Assembly (NCBI GenBank): GCA_016783145.1 | Contig: JADHXD010000002.1 | Span: forward strand, 1-64,000 | Direction: 5' to 3' | Source: Anaerolineae bacterium | Lineage (GTDB): Bacteria > Chloroflexota > Anaerolineae > JAFGEY01 | DNA: 64,000 nt | Part shown: piece by piece, positions 46,663 through 56,953 of the stretch | How positions within the stretch are numbered: the stretch's first letter is position 1 | Layout of the letters: each line of letters starts with the position of its first letter | Notes under the pieces: generated by a model | What the model was told of the DNA's origin: nothing | What the model saw: only the letters and a program-made list of their open reading frames with translations | Databases searched by the model: none | Position numbers and translations under genes: made by a program

Positions 46663-47844
46663 TCAGATGACCCCTACTTCCTTTCCCACCCGCTCAAACA
46701 GCTCCAGCACGCGGTCCAACTGCTCGTCGGTGTGTGTGGCCATGTAGCTTGTGCGCAAGAGCGACTTGCTGGGTGGCACGGCGGGCGGCACGACAGCATT
46801 CGTGTATACTCCAGCGTCAAAAAGCGCACGCCATATCCTGAACGTCGGGATATCATCGCCAATGATGATCGGGATGATCGGGGTCTGGCTCGAGCCCGTA
46901 TCGTACCCTAGGTCCTGGAACCCCTGGCGCATCTTTTGGGCGATATCGAGCAGGCGCTTGGGCCGCTCAGGCTCGGTCCGCATGATTTCCAGGGCGGCCA
47001 GGCAGGCCGCCACATTCGCCGCCGGCATAGCCGCGCTAAAGATCAGAGAGCGCGCGTGGTGCTGTATGTAGTGGATGGCAGCCTTGTCCCCGGCTATGAA
47101 CCCGCCAAGCGAGGCAAAAGACTTGCTAAAGGTGCCCATGATCAGATCCACGTCGTCCGTAACACCGAAATGGGAGGCCGTGCCCCGGCCGTTCTGACCC
47201 AACACACCGGTCGCGTGCGCATCGTCAACCATCAAGCGTGCCTTGTACCTCTTGCAGAGGGGGATCATACCAGGCAGAGGAGCGATATCGCCTCCCATGC
47301 TGAAAATGCCGTCCACGACGACGAGCTTGCCTTGATCAGGTTCACACTTGGCGAGCGTCCGCTCCAAGCTGTCCATGCTACTATGTCGAAAGCGAAGCAT
47401 CTGCCCGAACGAGAGCCGGCACCCATCGACAATGCTGGCGTGATCTTCTCTGTCGGTGATGACCACGTCGTCCTTCCCAACCAGAGCAGAGATCGTGCCC
47501 ACGTTTGTCTGGTACCCGGTGCTGAAGACGAGGGCAGCCTCCTTGCCGACAAAGTCGGCAAGTTCACCCTCTAGCTGCCTGTGCAGGTCCAGGGTACCGT
47601 TGAGAAAGCGCGATCCGGTGCAGCTTGTGCCGTAGCGCCGGATCGCCTCGACGGCAGCTTCCCGCACTCTGGGATGAGTCGTCAACCCAAGGTAGTTGTT
47701 GGAGCCGATCATGATCAGCCTTCGGCCATCTATGGTGACTTCCGTCCCCTCCGTATCAGAGAGAGGGATAAAGTACGGATAGCAGCCCATCTTGATGACT
47801 TCTTCTGCGGCGGTGAATCGGTAGCACTTTTCATACAGTTCCAC
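46663..47844 (-). CDS. Alpha-oxoamine synthase, serine palmitoyltransferase-like
   Basis: 393 aa; YPYF, GTEV, GSNNYLGLT, GSRFLNGTLDLHRQLE, DHASIVDGCRLSF, LIMGTFSKSFASLGGFIAGD (PLP Lys), MATHTDEQLDR. Confidence 0.82.
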   Translation of the reverse strand: MELYEKCYRFTAAEEVIKMGCYPYFIPLSDTEGTEVTIDGRRLIMIGSNNYLGLTTHPRVREAAVEAIRRYGTSCTGSRFLNGTLDLHRQLEGELADFVGKEAALVFSTGYQTNVGTISALVGKDDVVITDREDHASIVDGCRLSFGQMLRFRHSSMDSLERTLAKCEPDQGKLVVVDGIFSMGGDIAPLPGMIPLCKRYKARLMVDDAHATGVLGQNGRGTASHFGVTDDVDLIMGTFSKSFASLGGFIAGDKAAIHYIQHHARSLIFSAAMPAANVAACLAALEIMRTEPERPKRLLDIAQKMRQGFQDLGYDTGSSQTPIIPIIIGDDIPTFRIWRALFDAGVYTNAVVPPAVPPSKSLLRTSYMATHTDEQLDRVLELFERVGKEVGVI

Positions 47845-48028
47845 GGTATCTGCTCACCTGCTTTCCTGAGGGTAAGATGTGCAGTATTGTACTTTACTTC
47901 TGGCGATTGGTCAATTGAGCACAGGAGGCACCTTATGGACGATGCGATGGGGCTCGCCGGGTGTTCCACTCGACTGCGGGTGGGCAATTGGCCTCGCTTG
48001 TCCGGGCGACCCGAGGCGCTGACCTGAG

Positions 48029-49015
48029 ATGGCAGATCAGGCGTTCGTCACTGGCGCGACGGGCTGCGTTGGCGCGAACGTGGCTGCGGCCTTACTTGCG
48101 CAGGGGTACCGTGTCCGAGCGATGCGGCGCTCCACGTCCTCGCTGGCAGCACTAGCTGACCTGGACGTCGAGCTGGTGACCGGGGACATCTTTGACCTCC
48201 CCTCCTTGACCGCTGCGATGGAGGGTTGTGAGCTGGTCTTCCACTGTGCTGCTGTCTCTGACTACTGGCGGACCCCTGCGCCGCGCATATACCAGGTGAA
48301 TGTAGAGGGAACGCGCCGCGTACTTCAGGCTGCACTCTGGACAAGCGTTAGGCGATTGGTATACACGAGTTCTATCGGAGCGTTGGGTGTGCCGGCGCCA
48401 GGACATCTCCTGGACGAGTCATCCACCTTCAACCTTCCGCCTCGCCGTTTCCCCTATGGTCATTCCAAGCACCTGGCGGAGCAGGAGGTGCACGACGCGG
48501 TTGCCCGAGGGTTGGACGCGATCATTGTCAACCCATCTCTTGTGATGGGTGCTCGCGATGTCCATTTCATCGGCGGGAGCGCCCTACGCGAGGTCAAGCG
48601 AGGGCTGTCGTGGTTCGCGCCCGCCGGCGGCGCCAACTGGATCGACGCGGAGACGGTCGGTATGGGGCAAGTGCTGGCTGCCAAACGGGGCTTCACGGGC
48701 GAACGGTACATTCTGGGCGGGGAGAACCTGGCTCACAAGGAGGCTCTGGCCTTCATTGCAGACACCGTGGGAGGAAAGCGTCCCTGGCTCACGCTGCCGC
48801 GCGCGCTCACGGGCGCAGGCGCGGTCGCGGTCGATGCGCTCAACGCCCTCTGGCCGGGCATGCTGCCCTTCGGCGGTGATCAGGCACGCATGAGCGGCAT
48901 AGAGATGTACTGCAACTGTCAGAAGGCGTTTCAGGGGCTGGGTCTTCCACGCACGCCCTTCCACGCGGCCGTGAAGCGCGCCTACGCCTGGTACCAGGCC
49001 AATGGCTATATGTAG
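48029..49015 (+). CDS. NAD-dependent epimerase/dehydratase (extended SDR; CerR-like candidate)
   Basis: 328 aa; FVTGATGCVGANVAAALLAQGY, YTSSIGALG, YGHSK. Confidence 0.85.
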   Translation: MADQAFVTGATGCVGANVAAALLAQGYRVRAMRRSTSSLAALADLDVELVTGDIFDLPSLTAAMEGCELVFHCAAVSDYWRTPAPRIYQVNVEGTRRVLQAALWTSVRRLVYTSSIGALGVPAPGHLLDESSTFNLPPRRFPYGHSKHLAEQEVHDAVARGLDAIIVNPSLVMGARDVHFIGGSALREVKRGLSWFAPAGGANWIDAETVGMGQVLAAKRGFTGERYILGGENLAHKEALAFIADTVGGKRPWLTLPRALTGAGAVAVDALNALWPGMLPFGGDQARMSGIEMYCNCQKAFQGLGLPRTPFHAAVKRAYAWYQANGYM

Positions 49016-49123
49016 CCGGCTTTGTGTGAGCACGTAGCAGCGGGGCAGCGTGCGGTCGCGCGTACGCTCCAGATTCGCACAGGCTACGGCCGGCGGCCTG
49101 AACCCTGGCTCGGGCTGCCTCTT

Positions 49124-49151
49124 TGCCACGACGGCGCTCAGGTGTATAATA
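49124..49151 (+). promoter_or_regulatory. Promoter TTGCCA-N16-TATAAT upstream of GNAT gene
   Basis: -35 49124-49129, -10 49146-49151. Confidence 0.6.
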
Positions 49152-49328
49152 CCATACCGTGCAGGCCAGTGCATCCGAGTCCCCTTGTAGACAGCGTCTC
49201 CGGGTTCTCGAGTATGACTCCAGCCGGTGCATTTCGGGTGCTTTGTCGTCGTCACGGTGGCACGTGCCTGAGTCACGTGCCCGTCCCAGCGGACCGTGTG
49301 AAAGGCATTGATCAGGAGGTTGTAGAGC

Positions 49329-50522
49329 ATGACCACTGACAGACTCACGATTCACCCAGTACTCACACCCAGCGAAAGGCTGGCCTTCATCCACTTTATG
49401 TGGGAGGTCTACAAGGATGATCCCTACTGGGTGCCTCCGCTCATCTCTGAGCGGGTAGAGTTCCTCGACAAGGAACGTCACCCGTTCCACCAGCACTCAG
49501 AGGTGGCCCTCTTTATGGCTCATCGTGACGGCAGGCCCGTGGGCACCATCGCAGCTATCCTGAACCGCAGGCACAACGAGTTCCACGGCGAGAAGGTGGG
49601 GTTCTTTGGGCTCTTTGAGGTGCTCCCCGATCAAGAGGCCGCAGAAGGACTGCTGGACTGCGCGTGCGACTGGGCTCGCCAGCGAGGTATGACCGCCATC
49701 CGTGGCCCGGTCAGCTTTTCTACGAATGAAGAGTGCGCGATGCTGGTGGACGGATGGGACGGCCCGCCTGTGGTCATGATGCCCTACAACCCGCGTTACT
49801 ATCCGCAGTACGTGGAGGCCGCGGGCTTCCGCAAGGCGATGGACCTTCTGGCCTACAGGATGGACCTCCGCCATCTTGGCCCTCACGGCGAGAACCTTCC
49901 TCCAAAGCTGCTTCGCGTGGCAAAAAGGATCGAGGAGCGCGGGAGTTTCACGGTGCGCCCGATCAACATGCGGGACTTTGATGCAGAGGTAGAACGCTTC
50001 AAGAGCATCTACAACTCTGCATGGGCAAAGAACTGGGGGTTTGTTCCTCTCACAGACGCAGAGATCGACCACTTGGCCGCTGGGCTCAGGCAGATGCTCG
50101 ATCCGAGCATCACCTGGTTTGCCGAGAAGGATGGGAAACCCGTTGCTGCGATGCTGCCCCTCCCCGACGTGAGCCAGGCACTCATTCGAGCCTACCCCCG
50201 TCCCGGCGCGCCAGAGTGGTGGACGATGGTTAAGCTCCTCTGGCACTGGAAAGTACTCCGCTGCGTTGACAGGATCCGGGGTTTCGCTGGAGGTGTGCTG
50301 GAGGAGTACCGCGCCAGAGGTGTTGACGCGCTCCTGCTGATGAAAATCGCCGAAGCGGGGCTGCCCCGGTACAAGCAGGCAGAGATGTCGTGGGTGCTGG
50401 AGAGTAATGTCATGATGCGCCGCACTGCCGAGATGCTCGGCGGTGAGGTATACCGTACCTATCGCATCTATGAAAAGCCGCTGCAGGACTCACCAGTGCA
50501 GTCTGAGAAGACTACCCCGTAG
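49329..50522 (+). CDS. GNAT-fold N-acyltransferase (YghO/bCerS-like candidate)
   Basis: 397 aa; FMWEVYKDDPYWVPPLISER, RHPFHQHSEVALFMAHRDGRPVGTIAAILNRRHNEFHGEKVGFFGLFEV, RGPVSFSTNEECAMLVDGWDGPPVVMMPYNP. Confidence 0.82.
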   Translation: MTTDRLTIHPVLTPSERLAFIHFMWEVYKDDPYWVPPLISERVEFLDKERHPFHQHSEVALFMAHRDGRPVGTIAAILNRRHNEFHGEKVGFFGLFEVLPDQEAAEGLLDCACDWARQRGMTAIRGPVSFSTNEECAMLVDGWDGPPVVMMPYNPRYYPQYVEAAGFRKAMDLLAYRMDLRHLGPHGENLPPKLLRVAKRIEERGSFTVRPINMRDFDAEVERFKSIYNSAWAKNWGFVPLTDAEIDHLAAGLRQMLDPSITWFAEKDGKPVAAMLPLPDVSQALIRAYPRPGAPEWWTMVKLLWHWKVLRCVDRIRGFAGGVLEEYRARGVDALLLMKIAEAGLPRYKQAEMSWVLESNVMMRRTAEMLGGEVYRTYRIYEKPLQDSPVQSEKTTP

Positions 50523-50523
50523 G

Positions 50524-53406
50524 ATGGGTGTGATGGTGGAAACCGGCTGGATGGTGCGTGAAACGGCGTTTGTGCCCGCTCGCCTCCATCACAAGGAGAC
50601 CGTGTTCACCCTCGGCAATGGCTACCTGAGCACGCGAGGTGCCTTTGAGGAGGGATACCCTCAAGCCTGGGCAGCGACCCTTGTCCACGGAGTGTACGAC
50701 AGCGTACCGACCGCCTACACCGAGCTGGCCAACTGCCCCGACTGGCTGCCGCTCTACATCTCTGTGGACGGGTGCCACTTCCGGCTGGATCGGGGACACG
50801 TGCTGAGCTATCAGCGACAGCTTGATCTCCGGCGAGGCATACTCACCCGCCGCGTGCGCTGGCGCAGTCCTGCTGGACAGACGCTCGACATCCTCTTCGA
50901 ACGCTTCGCCGCCCTGCACGATCCGCACGCGTTGGCGCTTCACTGTGAGATCACCGCAGTGGACTCGCCGTGTACCATCAGGGTCCAGGCCGGTATCGAT
51001 GGCTATGCCAACAACATGGGCGTGGCTCACTGGGAATGGGTAAACCAGGGTGAGACGGACGGGGCAGTCTGGCTCCACACGCGCACGCGCCACTCTGGCA
51101 TCGATCTGGGCATGGCGTCCCGACTGGAGGTGGCCGGCGCCGACAACGTGCACATGGTGGCGGCAGACTGCCACAACGCCCCCGCCGTTGTCGTATCGCT
51201 CGACGCACGACCAGCACAGACGATCTGCTTTGAGAAGATCGTGACCGTCTATACTTCGCGAGAGGCCCGTCAGCCCGCTGCAGCGGCTCGAGAGAGGCTG
51301 TCCCAAGTCAGCGACTATGCACACCTGGCAGCGGCCCAGGAGCACGCATGGGCTCAGGTATGGGCCACCAGCGATGTGCTCATTGAGGGAGACCCCCGCG
51401 CCCAGCTTGCGATCCGTCACAGCCTGTTTCAGTTGCTGATCGCCGCGCCACATCAGGACGACCAGGTGAGTATCCCCGCCAAGACCCTATCGGGGTTCGG
51501 GTATCGAGGACACGTCTTCTGGGATACAGAGATCTTTGTCCTGCCCTTCCTCTCCCTCACACGACCCGCAGCCGCCCGCAACCTGCTGACCTATCGCTAC
51601 CATACCTTGCCAGGCGCGCGGCGCAAAGCAAGGGAGGCAGGCTACGAGGGAGCGATGGTTGCCTGGGAAAGCGCCGCTACCGGAGACGAAGTCACACCTC
51701 GCTGGGTGCCCGGCCCTGAGGGACAAGAGCTGGTGCGCATCTGGTGCGGTGACATCGAGCTTCACATCACGTGTGATGTGGCCTATGCCGTCTGGAGCTA
51801 CTGGCATATCACCGGCGATGACGAATGGATGCAGCGCTATGGAGCCGAGATCCTGCTCGACACGGCCGTCTTCTGGGGAAGCCGCGTCGAGTGGGATGCC
51901 GAGCGGAACCAGTACGAGATATCTGACGTCATCGGCCCGGACGAATACCACGAGCACGTGGACAACAGTGTGTTCACCAACCGCATGGTCCAGTGGCACC
52001 TCCGGACCGCTGTCCAGGCATATGTCTGGCTGTCCCAGTCTCATCCTGGTCAGGCAGCGGATCTCGCGCACCGCCTTGGCCTGACTGCAGAGCGGTTGGC
52101 CCACTGGCGTGAGGTCGCGGAACGCATCGTCGTGCTGCACGACCCCGAGACCGGCTTGATGGAGCAGTTTGAGGGCTTCTTTGCCCTTCGGGATCTGGAC
52201 TTGATCGCATATGAACCACGAGAGAGATCGATGCAAGCCATCCTGGGCATCGAGGGCGCCAACGCTCACCAGGTCCTCAAGCAGGCCGATGTGCTGATGC
52301 TTCTCTACCTGCTGCGAGATCACTATGACCTGAAGGTGCTGCAGGCCAACTGGGACTACTATGCTCCGCGCACCGACCACACATACGGCTCCTCGCTGGG
52401 CCCCGCGATCCACGCGATCGCCGCCTGTGCGCTGGGCAAGAGCGAGGAAGCATACGAGCACTTAATCCGGGCGGCGCTTGTGGACCTGGAGGATGTGAGG
52501 GGCAACGCCGCAGATGGAATCCACGCCGCCTCGGCGGGCGGTCTCTGGCAGGCCATCGTCTTTGGGTTTGGCGGCGTCCGAGTGACCCCGACCGGCCCGA
52601 TCGCCTCACCGCGACTGCCGGCAAGATGGACGCGTCTCCGCTTCAAGATCCAGCACCGCGGGATCTGGTACGAGTTCGACCTGACAGGTTCACGCCAGAG
52701 CGTCGCGGGCACGGCGCTTCCCCCGGCACACAGTGAGCGCGCTGTCCCAGAGATCCGTGGACTGATCTTTGATCTCGACGGCGTGCTGACAGATACGTCC
52801 GAGTACCACTACCTGGCCTGGAAGCGTCTGGCCGATCAGGAGGGAATCCCCTTCGATCGGCAGGCCAACGACGCGCTACGAGGCGTATCGCGCAGAGATT
52901 CCCTGATGATCTTGCTGGGCGATCGCCCCGCCACCGAGGGGCAGATCCGGGAGATGATGGAGCGCAAGAACTGGTACTACCAGGAGCTCATCCAAAGCAT
53001 CGGGCCGGAGAATCTCCTGCCAGGAGCAAGAAAGTTGCTCATCGAACTGAAGGAGGCCGGGCTCAAGGTGGCAATCGGGTCGGCCAGCAGAAACGCACGC
53101 AGTGTGATCCAGAAGCTCGGCATCAGCGGCTGGATAGACACCGTCTCTGATGGGCACAGCGTAGAACGCCAGAAACCTGCGCCTGACCTGTTTCTTCACG
53201 CTGCGGCACATCTCGGCCTGGAGCCGGCTCAGTGCGTCGTCGTCGAGGACGCCGCCTCTGGAGTAGAGGCAGCCCTGGCAGCCGGTATGTGGACCGTGGG
53301 TTCGGGGCCCGCATCCCGCGTGGGAGCTGCTCACGTGGTGATCCCCAGTCTGGACGGCGTGGGTTGGAGACACCTTCAGTGTCTTTTGGTGCAGAGCCTC
53401 GCATAG
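50524..53406 (+). CDS. GH65 disaccharide phosphorylase fused to beta-phosphoglucomutase (HAD)
   Basis: ETVFTLGNGYLSTRGAFEEGYP, DVIGPDEYHEHVDNSVFTN (GH65); RGLIFDLDGVLTDTSEYHYLAWKRLADQEGIPF...VVEDAASGVEAALAAGM (beta-PGM). Confidence 0.93.
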   Translation: MGVMVETGWMVRETAFVPARLHHKETVFTLGNGYLSTRGAFEEGYPQAWAATLVHGVYDSVPTAYTELANCPDWLPLYISVDGCHFRLDRGHVLSYQRQLDLRRGILTRRVRWRSPAGQTLDILFERFAALHDPHALALHCEITAVDSPCTIRVQAGIDGYANNMGVAHWEWVNQGETDGAVWLHTRTRHSGIDLGMASRLEVAGADNVHMVAADCHNAPAVVVSLDARPAQTICFEKIVTVYTSREARQPAAAARERLSQVSDYAHLAAAQEHAWAQVWATSDVLIEGDPRAQLAIRHSLFQLLIAAPHQDDQVSIPAKTLSGFGYRGHVFWDTEIFVLPFLSLTRPAAARNLLTYRYHTLPGARRKAREAGYEGAMVAWESAATGDEVTPRWVPGPEGQELVRIWCGDIELHITCDVAYAVWSYWHITGDDEWMQRYGAEILLDTAVFWGSRVEWDAERNQYEISDVIGPDEYHEHVDNSVFTNRMVQWHLRTAVQAYVWLSQSHPGQAADLAHRLGLTAERLAHWREVAERIVVLHDPETGLMEQFEGFFALRDLDLIAYEPRERSMQAILGIEGANAHQVLKQADVLMLLYLLRDHYDLKVLQANWDYYAPRTDHTYGSSLGPAIHAIAACALGKSEEAYEHLIRAALVDLEDVRGNAADGIHAASAGGLWQAIVFGFGGVRVTPTGPIASPRLPARWTRLRFKIQHRGIWYEFDLTGSRQSVAGTALPPAHSERAVPEIRGLIFDLDGVLTDTSEYHYLAWKRLADQEGIPFDRQANDALRGVSRRDSLMILLGDRPATEGQIREMMERKNWYYQELIQSIGPENLLPGARKLLIELKEAGLKVAIGSASRNARSVIQKLGISGWIDTVSDGHSVERQKPAPDLFLHAAAHLGLEPAQCVVVEDAASGVEAALAAGMWTVGSGPASRVGAAHVVIPSLDGVGWRHLQCLLVQSLA

Positions 53407-53431
53407 GGAGGAGATGAGCCAGCAAGACCCC

Positions 53432-53791
53432 TCAGAGCACGAACCGGCTGTCGGTTGTGTCTTGACCCCTCAGGGACTCGCGCCATCGCCCCTCGTGACA
53501 GCGCCCACACCCGACCCTCGGCTCGGCAACCTCACTCTGAGCCAGCAGACAGAAAGCACGGACCTTGACCCTTGACAGCACCAACCACTGGCGGCCCACC
53601 CATCCCTCCAGCGCTATGTTGGGGCAGGCGTTCGCGCGCAGAATCGCCGGCACTGGGCACGTTCTGCAGAGACTCGGCTGCCACCGCCCGGACCTCGGGC
53701 TGTGCTCGATCAGTCGACACTCCTGGATCTCGCGACCTCGGTTAAAGTCTTCATAGTAGTATCGGCATTCTGTGCCTACTGGTGTGCGCAT
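53432..53791 (-). CDS. Conserved-looking Cys-rich hypothetical protein
   Basis: 119 aa; ordered Cys motifs (GTECRYYYEDFNRGREIQECRL, CRTCPVPAILRANACPN, VGCGRCH). Confidence 0.65.
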   Translation of the reverse strand: MRTPVGTECRYYYEDFNRGREIQECRLIEHSPRSGRWQPSLCRTCPVPAILRANACPNIALEGWVGRQWLVLSRVKVRAFCLLAQSEVAEPRVGCGRCHEGRWRESLRGQDTTDSRFVL

Positions 53792-53842
53792 GGACTTCTC
53801 CCCAGTGAGCCGGTACGGCGTGAGGGTAGGCCGCCGGCCAGA

Positions 53843-55900
53843 TCAGCGGATCTCGAGTGTGGCTATGGTGAGCGAGTCTCCCGCCGGACTGCCGTCGAGC
53901 GCGACAGGGAGTCGGGGCGCACCACTCACCTCATACATTCCAACCAGCAGACGGTATTCGCCGGGCGCCAACGTCTTCGGGACCGGCACACCGTACCGGT
54001 CCGGGAATATGCCCTCCTCAGGCCGCCAGTCGGTCGTCAGTTTCATGCCATCCCCTGGCTCGCCGTCGTACTGAGATACGGGACGACCGTCCGCGCCAGC
54101 CAGGTGCAGGAACACTTTGAATCGCCCAGTAGGCACGTCCAGCGCTTCCCAGAACAGCGTCACCAGCAAAGTGTCTCCGCGCCGCACTTCTGCCGGGGAT
54201 ACAGTGTACCCTCGCAGGGCGATGACATCTCCCAGACGTACACTTGGCAAAGGATGCTCCATCTCTGCGACGGAGAGATCTTCTGACACAGCGTACACTG
54301 CCAACCGTACGTCCCCATACCAGGTGTCTGAGGCCTTGAAGGCGTTAGCACCCAACCAACGCTCCACGATCCGCTCTGGATCGCTTTCCTCGGTCGCCCA
54401 GTACAGGACAAAGAGCCGATCGTGCTTGGACGCGATCTCCGCCAGTTCGGTGACAACCTGCTCCTCGTGAGGTGGGCGCTCTCGGCACAGTGGGTACACC
54501 GGAACGTGCTGTTGATGATAGTACGTGAACACTTCCCACTGGTTTGGCGCGTTGAGAAGCACGGCATCGCCCTCCCGTTCCAAGCCTTCAATGAACGAGA
54601 CGATGGCGCGGTAGTCGCCGCGTGCGTATGTAGGATCATAGTAGTAGTTACGGAGAGAGCGGGCAGCCGCCACACCGACGATGGCAAGTCCCACCATCAA
54701 CCAGAGACGGTTGGCCGCACTCCGTCTGGGTTCGGAAGAGCCTTCCAGGGTGGCGATACCCGCCCCAACCAGGATGGAGAAGGCAGGGCTGGAGACCAGG
54801 AAGAACTTGGCGCGGAAGGCGGGACGTCCGCTCACGGACAGTCCGATCATGACGATCATGGGCGCAACGACCAGCAGGCAGAGGGCCAGTGCGCGAACGC
54901 TGAGCAGACGCCGCGCCCGGCTTCTGGACGCGCGGTCCAGAAGAGGCGCAAAAGCACTCCAGATCCCCAGCACTGAGAACCCAACCATGCCCACGACCAA
55001 CCATCTGGTCAGGTCATCGTCGGCGACTGTCTCTCCCACGCTCAGCAGCTTCAGGGCTTGAGCAACGACAAAGGAGACAGAGTGCACCTCGCTGATCGGA
55101 CCATAGCCCACGGTCTTGGCCCAGGCCGTACCTAGCCAGGGCAGATAGAGGAGCAGCACGATGAGGTGCGTGCCGGCCCACCAACCAGCAGATCTCCATT
55201 GACCCGGCGCCCCTCTCCGTCCGAGCCACCAGGCCAACCAGGCCACGTTGATCGCGGCGAGGACGACGGGAAAGGAATAGTGCGTCCAGAGTCCCGCGGC
55301 AGCCGCCAGGGCATAGACGAGACTCCACAGAAGCTGCTCCCGCCGCCCCCTCCACTCAATCCACCGGATGAAGGCCAAAGTCACCGCTGTCCCAAGCAGC
55401 GCCACAAGCACATACATCCGCACTTCCTGCGAATACTGGACCTGGAACGGGGACACCGCCGCGCAGAACGCCGCAAGCCAGCCTGCCCTGCGCCCAAAGG
55501 CCCTCGTCCCCACAGCATAGACCAGAGCCACCACTGCCATGCCGGTGACAGCAGACAATGCGCGCACGGCAGCTTCACCCTGACCGAAGAGCCTGACCCA
55601 TCCCCACAGCAACAAGTAGTAACCAGGCGGATGGACGTCAGCTCGGGCGGCAGCAATCACCAGGTCCAGCGACCGCTCAGCCAAGCGAACGCTGTTCCCC
55701 TCGTCAGCCCATAGGCTCTGCGCAGTCAGATTCGAGGTGCGCAGTACAGCAGCCAGGATGAACACGAGCAAGGTGAACCCCCAGAGCAACCAGCCCTGAG
55801 TGTGCGAGACCTGTTGTCTCCGCGCCTGCTGGTAGACCCTCGCCTGCTGTCTGGGCGGACTCGTCCTCCCCCTGGCAGGCCGATGTCGCCTCTTGCCCAC
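53843..55900 (-). CDS. Glycosyltransferase family 39-like (PMT/ArnT) membrane protein
   Basis: 685 aa; multi-TM; LWADEGNSVRLAERSLDLVIAAARADVHPPGYYLLLWGW. Confidence 0.88.
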   Translation of the reverse strand: MGKRRHRPARGRTSPPRQQARVYQQARRQQVSHTQGWLLWGFTLLVFILAAVLRTSNLTAQSLWADEGNSVRLAERSLDLVIAAARADVHPPGYYLLLWGWVRLFGQGEAAVRALSAVTGMAVVALVYAVGTRAFGRRAGWLAAFCAAVSPFQVQYSQEVRMYVLVALLGTAVTLAFIRWIEWRGRREQLLWSLVYALAAAAGLWTHYSFPVVLAAINVAWLAWWLGRRGAPGQWRSAGWWAGTHLIVLLLYLPWLGTAWAKTVGYGPISEVHSVSFVVAQALKLLSVGETVADDDLTRWLVVGMVGFSVLGIWSAFAPLLDRASRSRARRLLSVRALALCLLVVAPMIVMIGLSVSGRPAFRAKFFLVSSPAFSILVGAGIATLEGSSEPRRSAANRLWLMVGLAIVGVAAARSLRNYYYDPTYARGDYRAIVSFIEGLEREGDAVLLNAPNQWEVFTYYHQQHVPVYPLCRERPPHEEQVVTELAEIASKHDRLFVLYWATEESDPERIVERWLGANAFKASDTWYGDVRLAVYAVSEDLSVAEMEHPLPSVRLGDVIALRGYTVSPAEVRRGDTLLVTLFWEALDVPTGRFKVFLHLAGADGRPVSQYDGEPGDGMKLTTDWRPEEGIFPDRYGVPVPKTLAPGEYRLLVGMYEVSGAPRLPVALDGSPAGDSLTIATLEIR

Positions 55901-55922
55901 GCCCTTGCCCTACCCTTTCCGT

Positions 55923-56894
55923 CTAGCTCATCCTGTGCTGCTTGTCTGAGCGGACCAATGTGACCTTCCCTCCCTTTGCGATCTGGAACAGGTCAAAGTC
56001 TCGGGCGACAAACGTATTGCCGAACACACTCTGCGCTTCTGCCAGGACCTCGCGCTCATAGTGCCGTCTGGAGAGATGAGTCAAGATAAGGGCACGGACT
56101 TGGGCGTCACGGGCGAGCTGTGCCGACTGCCGAGCAGTCAGATGACCGAAATCAGCAGCTAGATCGCGTTCACTCTCCAGATAGGTCGCCTCAATCACCA
56201 GGGCATCTGCTCCTTGAGCTGCCTGGTGCAAGTTCCGCGTGGTCGATGCATCACCGACGAAAACGAGCTTTGCGCCGGGTAGCACCTCCCCCAACACATC
56301 GTCGGGACGGACTACCCTACCGTCAGGAAGAACCAGCTCCTCACCTCGAACCAGCCTTCTACGCTCTGGCCCTTGAGGGACGCCCAAGGCCTCGGCCTTT
56401 TCGACAAGAAAGGGCCGCCGAGACTTTTCCACAAAGCTGTAACCGTAGCATCCGGGCCCGCGATGCATAACCGGAAAGGCGTCGAGCACAAAGGTGTCAT
56501 CTTCCATCAGCACCCGGGCATCCACCTCATAGTACTCGATCTCCAGCGGTCGCCGGTTTGGCCCCAAAGCCACCTCCATGAGTCTCTCAACGCGATCCAG
56601 CGCCCAACGGCCTCCCCATATCTCCATACGTTCGATGGCCTCCCAGCGACCGAAGGTAGATGCGATACCCCCGAGACCCAGGATATGGTCCAGATGTCCG
56701 TGTGTCAGCAGGATACGATCAAGCCGGCGGAAGCCAAGCCCACTGCGCAGTAGTTGCCGCTGTGTGCCCTCGCCGCAGTCGATGAGAAAGCGATACTCCT
56801 TGTGCAGCACCATGGCCGAAGACAACCCACGATGCACAGACGGAGCCGAGGCCGAAGTGCCAAGAAAGACCAATTCAAACATCTCTATATCCAT
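55923..56894 (-). CDS. rnz: Ribonuclease Z / MBL-fold hydrolase
   Basis: [60 protein letters not shown]. Confidence 0.88.
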   Translation of the reverse strand: MDIEMFELVFLGTSASAPSVHRGLSSAMVLHKEYRFLIDCGEGTQRQLLRSGLGFRRLDRILLTHGHLDHILGLGGIASTFGRWEAIERMEIWGGRWALDRVERLMEVALGPNRRPLEIEYYEVDARVLMEDDTFVLDAFPVMHRGPGCYGYSFVEKSRRPFLVEKAEALGVPQGPERRRLVRGEELVLPDGRVVRPDDVLGEVLPGAKLVFVGDASTTRNLHQAAQGADALVIEATYLESERDLAADFGHLTARQSAQLARDAQVRALILTHLSRRHYEREVLAEAQSVFGNTFVARDFDLFQIAKGGKVTLVRSDKQHRMS

Positions 56895-56953
56895 TCTGGC
56901 CAGATGGCGGCTGACCAGGCCAAGAATACGCGCGAGAAGTGTACTCGCTGCGT

